Source: an uncultured Burkholderiales bacterium (lineage in GTDB: Bacteria; Pseudomonadota; Gammaproteobacteria; Burkholderiales; Burkholderiaceae_C). From it: a DNA stretch of 7,204 bases. Within the stretch, counting starts at the first letter, position 1. Every line of letters starts with the position of its first letter. Below the pieces are notes generated by a model. That model saw nothing but the letters and a program-made list of their open reading frames with translations, was not told the DNA's origin and did not search any database. This document shows positions 1 to 6,250 of this stretch, piece by piece. The stretch is from NCBI GenBank assembly GCA_903925445.1, contig CAIYFE010000188.1, forward strand, positions 1 to 7,204, in the 5' to 3' direction. The position numbers and the translations under genes were made by a program.

Positions 1-1075
1 AGCCAAAGAGTTTGACCGCGACACGATTCCGGGCGACTACGCCACCTTGCAAGTGCCTTGCCCAACCTGTGGCGGGGTGGTGAAAGAAAACTACCGCCGC
101 TACACCTGCGTCGGCAAAGACGGCGCCGGCGAAGGCTGCGGTTTTTCAATCAGCAAAATTCCCGGCGGGCGCACGTTTGAGGTAGCCGAGGTTGAGCAAT
201 TCATTCGGGACAAAAAAATTGGCCCCTTGGAAGGTTTCCGCTCCAAAGCGGGTTGGCCATTCACCGCAGAAATTGCGCTCAAGTTCGACGAAGAAGAGAA
301 AAACTGGAAACTTGAATTCGATTTTGGCGATGACAAAAACGCCGATTCGGGCGAGATTGTCGAGTTTGATGCCAACTTGCCTGCTTTGGGTCATTGCCCC
401 AAATGCGGCAGCCCCGTGCATGAACACGGCAGCAACTATGTGTGCAGCAAAGCCGTGCCCACACACGCGCAAGCCACGCCCAGCTGTGACTTCAAGAGCG
501 GCAAGATCATCTTGCAGCAACCGGTCGAGCGCGAGCAAATGCAAAAGCTCTTGAGCGAAGGCAAAACCGACTTGCTCGACAAGTTTGTGTCGATGCGCAC
601 ACGTCGCCCGTTCAAAGCCTTTTTGCAATGGGATGCGGAGGCAGGCAAGGTCAACTTTGCGTTTGAGCCACGTGCCAGCAAATTCCCACCGCGCCCAGGT
701 GGCAAAACGCCCACCACCAACGCCTTGATCAAAGCCGCAGGCAAAACGGCGCCCGCGAAAAAAGCGGCCGCAAAAACCACCAAGGCCGCCAAAGCGACCA
801 AGGCCGATGCCAAACCCAAGGCACCCCGCAAAGTCAGCGCAGGCTTTTTGCCCAGCGCAGAACTTGCCCATGTGATTGGCCCAGAGGCCGTGGCGCGCAC
901 CGAAGTGATCAAAAAAATCTGGGACTACATCAAGGCCAACGGACTGCAAGACGCGACCAACAAACGCGCCATCAATGCCGATGCCAAATTGCGCCCTGTG
1001 TTTGGCAAAGACCAAGTGACCATGTTTGAGTTGGCGGGCATCGCGGGCAAACATTTGCGTCCCGTGGCGGAGTAA
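1..1075 (+). CDS. topB: DNA topoisomerase III, C-terminal part with zinc ribbons and SWIB domain (5' partial)
   Basis: The reading frame is open from base 2 and ends at TAA 1073-1075, giving 357 visible residues; the catalytic toprim and tyrosine-bearing domains lie upstream of the window. Two zinc-ribbon-like modules are visible. The first has CPTC at fragment residues 20-23 with further Cys at 36 and 46; the second has CPKC at 132-135 with Cys at 148 and 162. A Lys/Ala-rich linker (about 234-277) leads to a SWIB/MDM2-like domain (about 278-355) containing VIKKIWDYIK and the characteristic NKRAINADAKL. Type IA topoisomerases relax or decatenate DNA by single-strand passage, and topoisomerase III mainly resolves recombination and replication intermediates in the nucleoid. 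A C-terminal SWIB fusion is known in betaproteobacterial topoisomerase III and chlamydial TopA. Assignment as topB rather than topA is from memory of that architecture and is the less certain part. The Lys/Ala linker is probably disordered and DNA-binding. Confidence 0.82.
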   Translation, partial: AKEFDRDTIPGDYATLQVPCPTCGGVVKENYRRYTCVGKDGAGEGCGFSISKIPGGRTFEVAEVEQFIRDKKIGPLEGFRSKAGWPFTAEIALKFDEEEKNWKLEFDFGDDKNADSGEIVEFDANLPALGHCPKCGSPVHEHGSNYVCSKAVPTHAQATPSCDFKSGKIILQQPVEREQMQKLLSEGKTDLLDKFVSMRTRRPFKAFLQWDAEAGKVNFAFEPRASKFPPRPGGKTPTTNALIKAAGKTAPAKKAAAKTTKAAKATKADAKPKAPRKVSAGFLPSAELAHVIGPEAVARTEVIKKIWDYIKANGLQDATNKRAINADAKLRPVFGKDQVTMFELAGIAGKHLRPVAE

Positions 1076-1078
1076 GGG
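1074..1078 (+). promoter_or_regulatory. Ribosome binding site for metX, overlapping the topB stop codon
   Basis: AAGGG lies 8 nt upstream of the ATG at 1087 and shares bases with the topB TAA. This supports ATG 1087 as the metX start rather than the later in-frame ATG at 1132. Ribosomes ending topB would sit on this site, so some coupling between the two genes is plausible. No separate promoter or SAM riboswitch fits in the 11-bp gap. Confidence 0.55.
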
Positions 1079-1086
1079 CAAGGCCG

Positions 1087-2259
1087 ATGACAGCTACGCA
1101 ACACCCGCCCCTCATCGCCCAGCCGCAAAGCATGCACTTTGAGCAGCCGCTGCGGTTGCAAAGCGGCGCGTCGATTCGCGACTACACCTTGGCGTTTGAG
1201 ACTTACGGCACCTTGAATGCACAGCGCAGCAATGCGGTGTTGGTGTGCCACGCGCTCAACGCTTCGCACCATGTGGCGGGCGTGTACGAAGGCCAAGCCA
1301 ACAGCGAAGGTTGGTGGGACAACATGATTGGCCCCGGCAAGCCGCTCGACACCAACCAGTTCTTCGTGATTGGGGTGAACAACTTGGGCTCTTGCTTTGG
1401 CTCCACCGGCCCCATGCATGTGCATCCCGACACGGGGCGCGTTTATGGCGCTGATTTTCCAGTGGTGACGGTGGAAGATTGGGTCAACGCACAAGCGTTG
1501 TTGTTGGATCGTTTGGGCATTTCCCAACTCGCCGCTGTCATGGGCGGCAGTTTGGGCGGCATGCAAGCACTGAGCTGGACGTTGCAGCATCCCGAGCGCG
1601 TCAAGCACGCGGTGGTGGTCGCCAGCGCCCCCAACTTGACGGCTGAAAACATCGCCTTCAACGAGGTGGCTCGTCGCGCCATCGTGACCGATCCGGACTT
1701 TCATGGCGGGCATTTTTACCAACACAACGTGGTGCCCAAACGCGGTTTGCGCATTGCCCGCATGGTGGGGCACATCACCTACTTGAGCGACGATGTGATG
1801 AACGAAAAATTCGGTCGTCAATTGCGCGATGCGGTCGTGGGCAGCGCCACCGGCTACCGTTATTCCACGCAAGATGTGGAATTCCAAATCGAGAGCTACT
1901 TGCGCTACCAAGGCGATAAGTTCAGCGAGTACTTTGACGCCAACACCTACTTGCTCATCACCCGAGCCTTGGATTACTTCGATCCAGCCGCAGGATTTGG
2001 CGACAATTTGTCAGCGGCTTTTGCGCGCACCCGAGCCAAGTTTTTGCTGGTCAGCTTCACCACCGATTGGCGCTTTTCACCGCAACGCAGCCGAGAAATG
2101 GTGCAAGCTTTGCTAGACAACCAGCGCGATGTGAGTTACGCCGAAATCGATGCGCCGCACGGCCACGATGCATTCTTGCTCGACGACTCGCGCTACATGA
2201 ATGTGGTGCGCTCTTACTTCGAGCGTGTTCATCAAGAGCTTGACGGAGGTGCCGCATGA
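1087..2259 (+). CDS. metX: Homoserine O-acyltransferase MetX (probably succinyl-CoA dependent)
   Basis: This cytoplasmic alpha/beta-hydrolase-fold enzyme acylates the hydroxyl of L-homoserine, the committed step of methionine synthesis. The 390-residue product has the usual MetX length. The nucleophile elbow GGSLGGMQ puts the catalytic Ser at 155; the other triad members are Asp327 in TTDWRFSP and His360 in HGHDAFL. Conserved family stretches include LVCHALNASHH (52-62), GWWDNMIGPGKPLDT (75-89) and NNLGSCFGSTGP (98-109). Arg329, just after the catalytic Asp, is the residue I recall as favouring succinyl-CoA over acetyl-CoA in MetXS-type enzymes, so homoserine O-succinyltransferase is the likelier activity; this is inference. 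The ATG follows an AAGGG motif and lies 11 bp after topB. The stop overlaps the metW start by 4 nt (ATGA), which indicates translational coupling. The family assignment is firm; the acyl donor is not. Confidence 0.96.
   Translation: MTATQHPPLIAQPQSMHFEQPLRLQSGASIRDYTLAFETYGTLNAQRSNAVLVCHALNASHHVAGVYEGQANSEGWWDNMIGPGKPLDTNQFFVIGVNNLGSCFGSTGPMHVHPDTGRVYGADFPVVTVEDWVNAQALLLDRLGISQLAAVMGGSLGGMQALSWTLQHPERVKHAVVVASAPNLTAENIAFNEVARRAIVTDPDFHGGHFYQHNVVPKRGLRIARMVGHITYLSDDVMNEKFGRQLRDAVVGSATGYRYSTQDVEFQIESYLRYQGDKFSEYFDANTYLLITRALDYFDPAAGFGDNLSAAFARTRAKFLLVSFTTDWRFSPQRSREMVQALLDNQRDVSYAEIDAPHGHDAFLLDDSRYMNVVRSYFERVHQELDGGAA
2245..2250 (+). promoter_or_regulatory. Strong ribosome binding site for metW inside metX
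   Basis: GGAGGT, close to the ideal anti-16S complement, sits inside the last codons of metX, 5 nt before the metW ATG at 2256. It fixes the metW start and suggests metW can also be translated independently of ribosomes finishing metX. Confidence 0.8.
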
Positions 2260-2858
2260 AGCCCGCCATCCACTTGACCAACACCTTGCAAGCGATTGCC
2301 AACTTGGTGCCACACGGCAGCCGCGTGCTCGATTTGGGTTGCGGCGATGGCGCTTTGCTGGCTTACTTGAAAACCCACAAAGCCTGCACGGGCTACGGCG
2401 TGGAGTTGAGTGACGCCAATGTGTTGGCATGCATGCAGCGCGGCGTCAACGTGTTGCAACTCAACTTGGACCAAGGACTGCGCGTGTTTGGCGACCAGTC
2501 GTTTGATGTGGTGCTGCAAATCGACACCTTGCAACACTTGCGCAACACCGAAACCATGTTGCGCGAAACCGCACGGGTGGGGCGTTTGGGCATTGTGGCG
2601 TTTCCTAACTTTGCGCATTGGCCCAATCGTTGGAGTGTGTTGACGGGCCGCATGCCTGTTACCAAACGACTGCCTTACCAGTGGTATGACACGCCCAACA
2701 TCCGTGTGGGCACATTTGCCGACTTTGAAGTCTTGGCGCGAAAAAATGGCTTGCAAGTTCAAGATGCGTTTGGCCTGCAAGATGGTCAGCGTGTCAACAC
2801 CTTGCCCAATTTGTTGGCTGGCACCGCGGTGTTCAAGTTGCAAGGAGCTTTGTCATGA
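2256..2858 (+). CDS. metW: Methionine biosynthesis protein MetW (SAM-methyltransferase fold)
   Basis: The 200-residue product has a class I methyltransferase core. The SAM-binding motif I is VLDLGCGDG (24-32), followed by the acidic end of strand 2 at YGVELSD (47-53) and FDVVLQIDTLQHL (83-95). The segment FPNFAHWPNRW (116-126) and the stretch GRMPVTKRLPYQWYDTPNI (131-149) are the hallmark of the MetW family. In proteobacteria metW nearly always follows metX, and MetW is reported to be needed for or to modulate MetX activity; whether it methylates anything itself is not settled. The ATG overlaps the metX stop (ATGA) and has a strong GGAGGT upstream. Its own stop overlaps the next gene's start in the same way. 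Equimolar expression with MetX, and physical association, is a reasonable inference from this layout. Confidence 0.95.
   Translation: MKPAIHLTNTLQAIANLVPHGSRVLDLGCGDGALLAYLKTHKACTGYGVELSDANVLACMQRGVNVLQLNLDQGLRVFGDQSFDVVLQIDTLQHLRNTETMLRETARVGRLGIVAFPNFAHWPNRWSVLTGRMPVTKRLPYQWYDTPNIRVGTFADFEVLARKNGLQVQDAFGLQDGQRVNTLPNLLAGTAVFKLQGALS
2842..2847 (+). promoter_or_regulatory. Ribosome binding site for the M20 peptidase inside metW
   Basis: AAGGAG lies 7 nt before the ATG at 2855, inside the end of metW. Together with the ATGA overlap it fixes the start of the downstream peptidase gene and argues for a common transcript. Confidence 0.75.
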
Positions 2859-4321
2859 ATGCACGTGCGCCCACAGCCGCGCTCAATCCTCAAACTTTGT
2901 TGCAGTCGGTCACGCAAGCGTGGGACAGCGACATCGTGCAGCAGTTGAGTGACTACATTGCCGTTCCCGCCAAGTCGCCCGCTTTTGATGCCGATTGGGC
3001 AGCCCATGGCCACATCGATCGCGTTGTTCAAAGTGCAGCCGACTGGGTGCTGGCGCAAAAAGTGCCAGGCCTGCGCCTAGAAATCATCCGCTTGCCCCAA
3101 CGCACGCCCGTGATTTTTTTTGAAGTGGACGCCACTCGCGACAACGCAGCCAGCAGCCAAACCGTGTTGATGTACGGCCACTTGGACAAGCAACCCGAAT
3201 TCAACGGTTGGCGCTCAGACTTGGGCCCTTGGACGCCCAAGTTCGAAGACGGCAAGCTCTACGGGCGAGGCGGTGCAGACGATGGTTACGCGATTTACGC
3301 CAGCATCGCAGCCATCCAAGGACTCAAAGCGCAAGGCGTCAAACACCCCCGCATCGTGGGCTTGATTGAAACCTGCGAAGAATCGGGCTCTTACGACTTG
3401 CTGCCCTACGTGGACGCACTGCGTTCGCGCTTGGGCGATGTCGGTTTGGTCATGTGTTTGGACAGTGGGGCTGGCAATTACGAGCAGCTGTGGCTCACCA
3501 CCAGCTTGCGCGGCATGGCCAGTGGCGTGCTCAAGGTGGAGGTGCTGAGCGAGGGCATTCACTCGGGCGACGCATCGGGCGTGGTGCCTTCGAGCTTTCG
3601 CATCATGCGCCAAGTGCTGGATCGCTTGGAAGACAGCGCCACCGGGCGCTTGCTGCCGGCCAGTTTTCATGTCGAAGTGCCCGCCGATCGTTTGCAGCAA
3701 GCCCGTGCCACAGCGGCTTTGTTGGGCGATGAGCTGTTCAAGCGCTTTCCTTGGGCGCATCACGATTGCGCTGGCGCAAGTCTGTCGACTTTGCCCATGA
3801 CCGACGATCCGCTGCAAGCCTTGTTGCAACGCACTTGGGCGCCTACTTTGAGCGTCACCGGCGCGGACGGCTTGCCTGCGCTCAAAGATGCGGGCAACGT
3901 GCTGCGGCCTTACACGGCCTTCAAACTCAGCTTGCGTTTGCCGCCTTTGTTGAATGCGGCGCAAGCGGTGCAAACGCTCAAAACCTTGCTCGAAGACAAC
4001 GCGCCTTACCAAGCCCACGTGACCTTTCATCCCGAAGGCGCTGCCAATGGCTGGAACGCGCCCACCTCAGCGCCATGGTTTGAGCAAGCTTTGAACGAAG
4101 CCAGCCTTGCGCACTTTGGCGCACCCTGCGCCACCATCGGTCAAGGCGGCACCATCCCGCTCATGAACTTGTTGAGCCAAGGTTTTCCCAAGGCGCAAAT
4201 GATGGTCTGCGGCGTCTTGGGCCCCAAGAGCAACGCCCACGGCCCCAATGAGTTTTTGCATGTGCCGTATGCCAAACGCCTGACCGCTGCCGTCGGTCAC
4301 GTCATGGCGGCCATGCCTTGA
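2855..4321 (+). CDS. M20-family zinc dipeptidase (CNDP-like)
   Basis: The 488-residue product carries a complete predicted di-zinc site of the M20 family: His109 in YGHLD (with Asp111), bridging Asp142 in GRGGADDGY, general base Glu175 and ligand Glu176 in ETCEESGSY, Asp203 in CLDSG, and His469 in NEFLHV. The lid/dimerisation domain spans roughly residues 215-385 and includes IHSGDASGVVPSS with His236, a residue that in carnosinase-type enzymes reaches the partner subunit's active site. There is no signal peptide, so it should act in the cytoplasm on dipeptides or short N-acyl amino acids. The common DDKG is DDGY here, a variation in the loop after the bridging Asp. Its length and spacing fit the CNDP/Dug1 branch better than ArgE or DapE. 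The gene overlaps metW by 4 nt, so it is probably cotranscribed with metXW. A role in releasing Cys or Met from peptides (as for Cys-Gly dipeptidases) is possible but unproven; the substrate cannot be read from sequence. Confidence 0.9.
   Translation: MNARAPTAALNPQTLLQSVTQAWDSDIVQQLSDYIAVPAKSPAFDADWAAHGHIDRVVQSAADWVLAQKVPGLRLEIIRLPQRTPVIFFEVDATRDNAASSQTVLMYGHLDKQPEFNGWRSDLGPWTPKFEDGKLYGRGGADDGYAIYASIAAIQGLKAQGVKHPRIVGLIETCEESGSYDLLPYVDALRSRLGDVGLVMCLDSGAGNYEQLWLTTSLRGMASGVLKVEVLSEGIHSGDASGVVPSSFRIMRQVLDRLEDSATGRLLPASFHVEVPADRLQQARATAALLGDELFKRFPWAHHDCAGASLSTLPMTDDPLQALLQRTWAPTLSVTGADGLPALKDAGNVLRPYTAFKLSLRLPPLLNAAQAVQTLKTLLEDNAPYQAHVTFHPEGAANGWNAPTSAPWFEQALNEASLAHFGAPCATIGQGGTIPLMNLLSQGFPKAQMMVCGVLGPKSNAHGPNEFLHVPYAKRLTAAVGHVMAAMP
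4281..4299 (+). other. Small inverted repeat near the 3' end of the M20 gene
   Basis: TGACCG (4281-4286) and CGGTCA (4294-4299) are perfect complements with a 7-nt spacer, inside the last codons of the peptidase gene. A second, 13-bp near-palindrome (CATGGC-G-GCCATG) follows at 4303-4315. Neither is followed by a T-run, so they do not qualify as an intrinsic terminator. They are the only visible secondary-structure candidates near the convergent junction and may be chance products of codon choice. Confidence 0.25.
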
Positions 4322-4325
4322 CGCC

Positions 4326-5066
4326 TTAAAGCAGGCTCAATCCCACCAAGGCGGCCAAGGCGGCAGTTTCGGCACGCAACACGCGCGCGCCAAGGCTGAT
4401 GGCCGCAAAACCGTTGGACCGCGCCAAGCGGTCTTCGGCGTCGCTCAAGCCGCCTTCTGGGCCGTTGAGCAAGAGCCACTGATTTGGATCTGCGCCCGCA
4501 AGGCCACCTGCTGATGCGCCCCATTGCGTCAACGCTTGCGTGCTTTCATGCAAAGACAGCACCGCTTTGTGGGCGGACATGGAGGCGCAGGCCGTGAGCC
4601 AAGCTTCCAAACGTTGGGGCGCGTCGATGAGGGGAACTCGGTTGCGCCCACATTGCTCGCAGGCGCTGGCTGCGATGGCTTGCCAATGGGCTTGTTTTTT
4701 GTCGGCACGTTCGCCGCTGAGGCGAATCACGCTGCGCTCAGTCATCAGCGGGGTGATGCGCGCCACGCCGAGTTCGGTGGCTTTTTCGACCAACCAGTCC
4801 ATGCGTTCATTGGCGGGCATGCCCACGGCCAAGTGAACTTGGCGCTGGGCTTCGCGTTCTACGGCGATGTGCGAGCCAACGCTGACGCGCACATCGCTGC
4901 GACCCATGTGTTCAACCTGGGCGTTGAATTCGCCGCCTTGTCCATTGAACAAGGACAAACCGTGGCCGGGCTGCATGCGCAAGACCTGCACATGACGCGC
5001 CGCAACGGCAGGCAAGTCGATGGATGCGCCTTCTTGCAAAGGCATGGGGCAGTAAAAACGTGGCAT
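4326..5066 (-). CDS. rsmE: 16S rRNA m3U1498 methyltransferase RsmE
   Basis: The 246-residue SPOUT-class enzyme uses SAM to methylate N3 of U1498 in helix 44 of 16S rRNA, late in 30S assembly. The N-terminal PUA-like part begins MPRFYCP and contains RHVQVLRMQPG (24-34) and FNGQGGEF (40-47). The middle holds ERMDWLVEKATELGV (87-101) with TERSV (109-113), and SACEQCGRNRVP (134-145). The C-terminal trefoil-knot SAM site is GPEGGLS (202-208) with LGARVLRAETA (225-235). ATG 5066 is preferred because family members start at this point. A TTG at 5072 is in frame two codons earlier and forms a TTGA overlap with the amgK stop. No good Shine-Dalgarno precedes either, and the ATG is only 2 nt after the amgK stop, so translation is probably by reinitiation or coupling. 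It converges on the M20 gene with 4 bp between stop codons. Confidence 0.95.
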   Translation of the reverse strand: MPRFYCPMPLQEGASIDLPAVAARHVQVLRMQPGHGLSLFNGQGGEFNAQVEHMGRSDVRVSVGSHIAVEREAQRQVHLAVGMPANERMDWLVEKATELGVARITPLMTERSVIRLSGERADKKQAHWQAIAASACEQCGRNRVPLIDAPQRLEAWLTACASMSAHKAVLSLHESTQALTQWGASAGGLAGADPNQWLLLNGPEGGLSDAEDRLARSNGFAAISLGARVLRAETAALAALVGLSLL

Positions 5067-5068
5067 GG

Positions 5069-6208
5069 TCAAGCGCCGCTTTGCGGCCCCAAACGCGGAT
5101 AAGCCAAGTTGATGCCCGACTCCAGCCCTTCGACTTGGTCAATGAAGCGCAGCAGCGGCTTTAACTCGACATAACGGCTGGCCGTGGCGCGGATGTAGCT
5201 GATAAAGCGCGGGGCATCGGCCAAATATTTGGGTTTGCCATCGCGCAAGGTCAGCCGCGCAAAAATGCCAGCGACCTTGAGGTGGCGCTGCAACCCCATC
5301 CACTCCACGGCGCGCCAAAACTCGCCAAAGTCTTGCGACCAGCCTTCAAAGTCAAGCAAGCCGAGTTTGCGGGCGCGTTCCCAATAGCGGATGGTGATGT
5401 CCAGCACAAAGTCCTCGTCCCAGCTCAAAAACGCGTCGCGCATCAAACTGGCAATGTCATAGGTGATCGGGCCATAGACCGCGTCTTGAAAATCCAGCAC
5501 CCCCAAGCGCGGCTCGGCGGGATCGCGCGGCATCATCAAATTGCGCGGCATGAAGTCGCGGTGAACATACACGCTGGGCGCGGCCAAGTTGCGTTGGATG
5601 ATGGTGGTGAAGGTGGTTTGCAGCATGTGTTGCTGCTCAAGGGTCAATTGCAGGCCGCGGTGCTGGGTCAAATACCAATCGGGGAAGAGGTTCAACTCGC
5701 GCGCCAGCAAGGCTTGGTCGTAAGGCGGCAACTGGTCGGGGCGGCTGCTTTGCTGCCAAGCCAGCAAGGCGTCCACCGCCCGCAAATACAAGCCATGATT
5801 GGCTTGCGCTTGGGTGTGGTCGATGGCATCCATCATGGTCTGGTTGCCCAAATCGTCCAGCAGCATGAAGCCCAGAGCTTCGTCCCAAGCCAGCACGCGA
5901 GGCGCGAGCAAGCCAGCGGCTTGCATCAATTGCGCGACGTGCACAAACGGTTGGCAGTTTTCTTTGTCCGGCGGGGCGTCCATGACGATGCAGCTGCCAA
6001 AGGCGCTGTCGACGCGAAAGTAACGCCTAAAACTGGCATCGGCTGATGCAATGCGCACCGTGTCGGGCTTGACGCCGTGGGCTGCGGCTTGGGTTTGGAG
6101 CCAGTTTTCAAAGGCGACGCGCCGTGTGGCTTGAGGCCATTCGATGGGGCTTGAACCAAGCTGGGCGTGGGCAAGGTTGGCTGCGGTGGGGTGGGGTGTG
6201 CTGCTCAT
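5069..6208 (-). CDS. amgK: AmgK-type N-acetylmuramate / N-acetylglucosamine anomeric kinase (phosphotransferase family)
   Basis: The 379-residue product has the aminoglycoside-phosphotransferase (APH) kinase fold. SFRRYFRV (59-66) and IVMDAPP (74-80) with PFVH form the N-lobe strands. LLDDLGNQT (116-124) is the hinge, HRDFMPRN (216-223) is the catalytic loop with Asp218 and Asn223, and GVLDFQDAVYGP (236-247) carries the metal-binding Asp239. The HRD-x-MPRNLM and LDFQDAVYGPITYD signatures are those of the AmgK family, which phosphorylates the anomeric carbon of MurNAc and GlcNAc in cytoplasmic peptidoglycan recycling. Position divergent from lptD matches AmgK genes elsewhere. The uridylyltransferase partner MurU, usually next to it, is absent; rsmE follows instead. 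ATG 6208 was chosen because family-like sequence begins soon after it; the frame stays open much further upstream but there lies antisense to lptD. No clear Shine-Dalgarno is seen. Kinase family is sure; sugar specificity is inferred by homology and context. Confidence 0.85.
   Translation of the reverse strand: MSSTPHPTAANLAHAQLGSSPIEWPQATRRVAFENWLQTQAAAHGVKPDTVRIASADASFRRYFRVDSAFGSCIVMDAPPDKENCQPFVHVAQLMQAAGLLAPRVLAWDEALGFMLLDDLGNQTMMDAIDHTQAQANHGLYLRAVDALLAWQQSSRPDQLPPYDQALLARELNLFPDWYLTQHRGLQLTLEQQHMLQTTFTTIIQRNLAAPSVYVHRDFMPRNLMMPRDPAEPRLGVLDFQDAVYGPITYDIASLMRDAFLSWDEDFVLDITIRYWERARKLGLLDFEGWSQDFGEFWRAVEWMGLQRHLKVAGIFARLTLRDGKPKYLADAPRFISYIRATASRYVELKPLLRFIDQVEGLESGINLAYPRLGPQSGA
5075..5087 (-). 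other. GC-rich mini-hairpin just upstream of the rsmE start
   Basis: Read on the minus strand, GCCGC-AAA-GCGGC forms a perfect 5-bp stem with a 3-nt loop, in the last codons of amgK and about 8 nt before the rsmE ATG. It occupies the place where a ribosome binding site would be expected. It could hold back independent initiation on rsmE until ribosomes finishing amgK open it. It has no following T-run, so it is not a terminator. The stem is short and chance occurrence in GC-rich coding DNA is likely. Confidence 0.3.
6179..6196 (+). other. G-rich tract in the start of amgK, upstream of lptD
   Basis: The plus strand carries G-runs GG (6179-6180), GG (6185-6186), GGGG (6188-6191) and GGGG (6193-6196), preceded by another GG at 6175-6176. 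Only two runs reach four Gs, so any G-quadruplex would be a weak two-layer one. On the amgK strand it encodes the low-complexity N-terminus around Thr-Pro-His-Pro-Thr. It lies about 55 bp upstream of the lptD ATG, where it could affect promoter DNA, but simple codon bias explains it as well. Confidence 0.25.
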
Positions 6209-6250
6209 GGATAATTCAAATTTTACAAACCAACAGTTGTTGCTCTTTTT
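6209..6250. promoter_or_regulatory. Divergent amgK/lptD intergenic promoter region
   Basis: This 42-bp stretch is the only AT-rich gap in the window and separates two divergent genes, so promoters for both strands must lie here or within the adjoining coding ends. On the plus strand GATAAT at 6210-6215 is a fair -10 match, but no TTGACA-like box sits 16-18 bp upstream. On the minus strand TAAAAT (6225 down to 6220), preceded by TTTG, is a candidate -10 for amgK and would give a leader of only a few bases; its -35 is also poor. CAACAGTTG (6231-6239) is a small dyad between the two candidates. The role of the region is inferred from gene layout, and the individual boxes are weak. Confidence 0.45.

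Noticed and set aside
911..917. Seven-A run (also at 212-218) as a programmed frameshift site in topB
   Set aside because: The runs encode ordinary lysine codons in conserved positions, the frame is intact on both sides, and there is no downstream stem or useful alternative frame.
146..1081. Long minus-strand open frame (311 codons) opposite topB
   Set aside because: It is antisense to a clearly conserved zinc-ribbon/SWIB coding region, is rich in His, Gly and Arg of the kind produced by reverse reading, and has no recognisable domain.
1060..1090. SAM-type riboswitch or methionine-regulated promoter before metX
   Set aside because: Only 11 bp separate topB and metX, too short for a riboswitch, and no MetJ/MetR-like box was recognised. 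Any promoter would have to lie inside topB.
925..1911. Long minus-strand open frame (328 codons) opposite the end of topB and most of metX
   Set aside because: It spans two real genes on the other strand, has no recognisable motif and no supporting start context.
4346..4363. Tandem repeat CCAAGGCGG x2 at the end of rsmE
   Set aside because: Two 9-bp copies encode the Ala-Ala-Leu repeat of the RsmE C-terminal helix; this is explained by coding.
5282..6046. Plus-strand open frame of 254 codons opposite amgK
   Set aside because: It is the mirror of amgK codon bias. Composition rich in His, Gln and Ala, no domain and no ribosome binding site argue against a gene.
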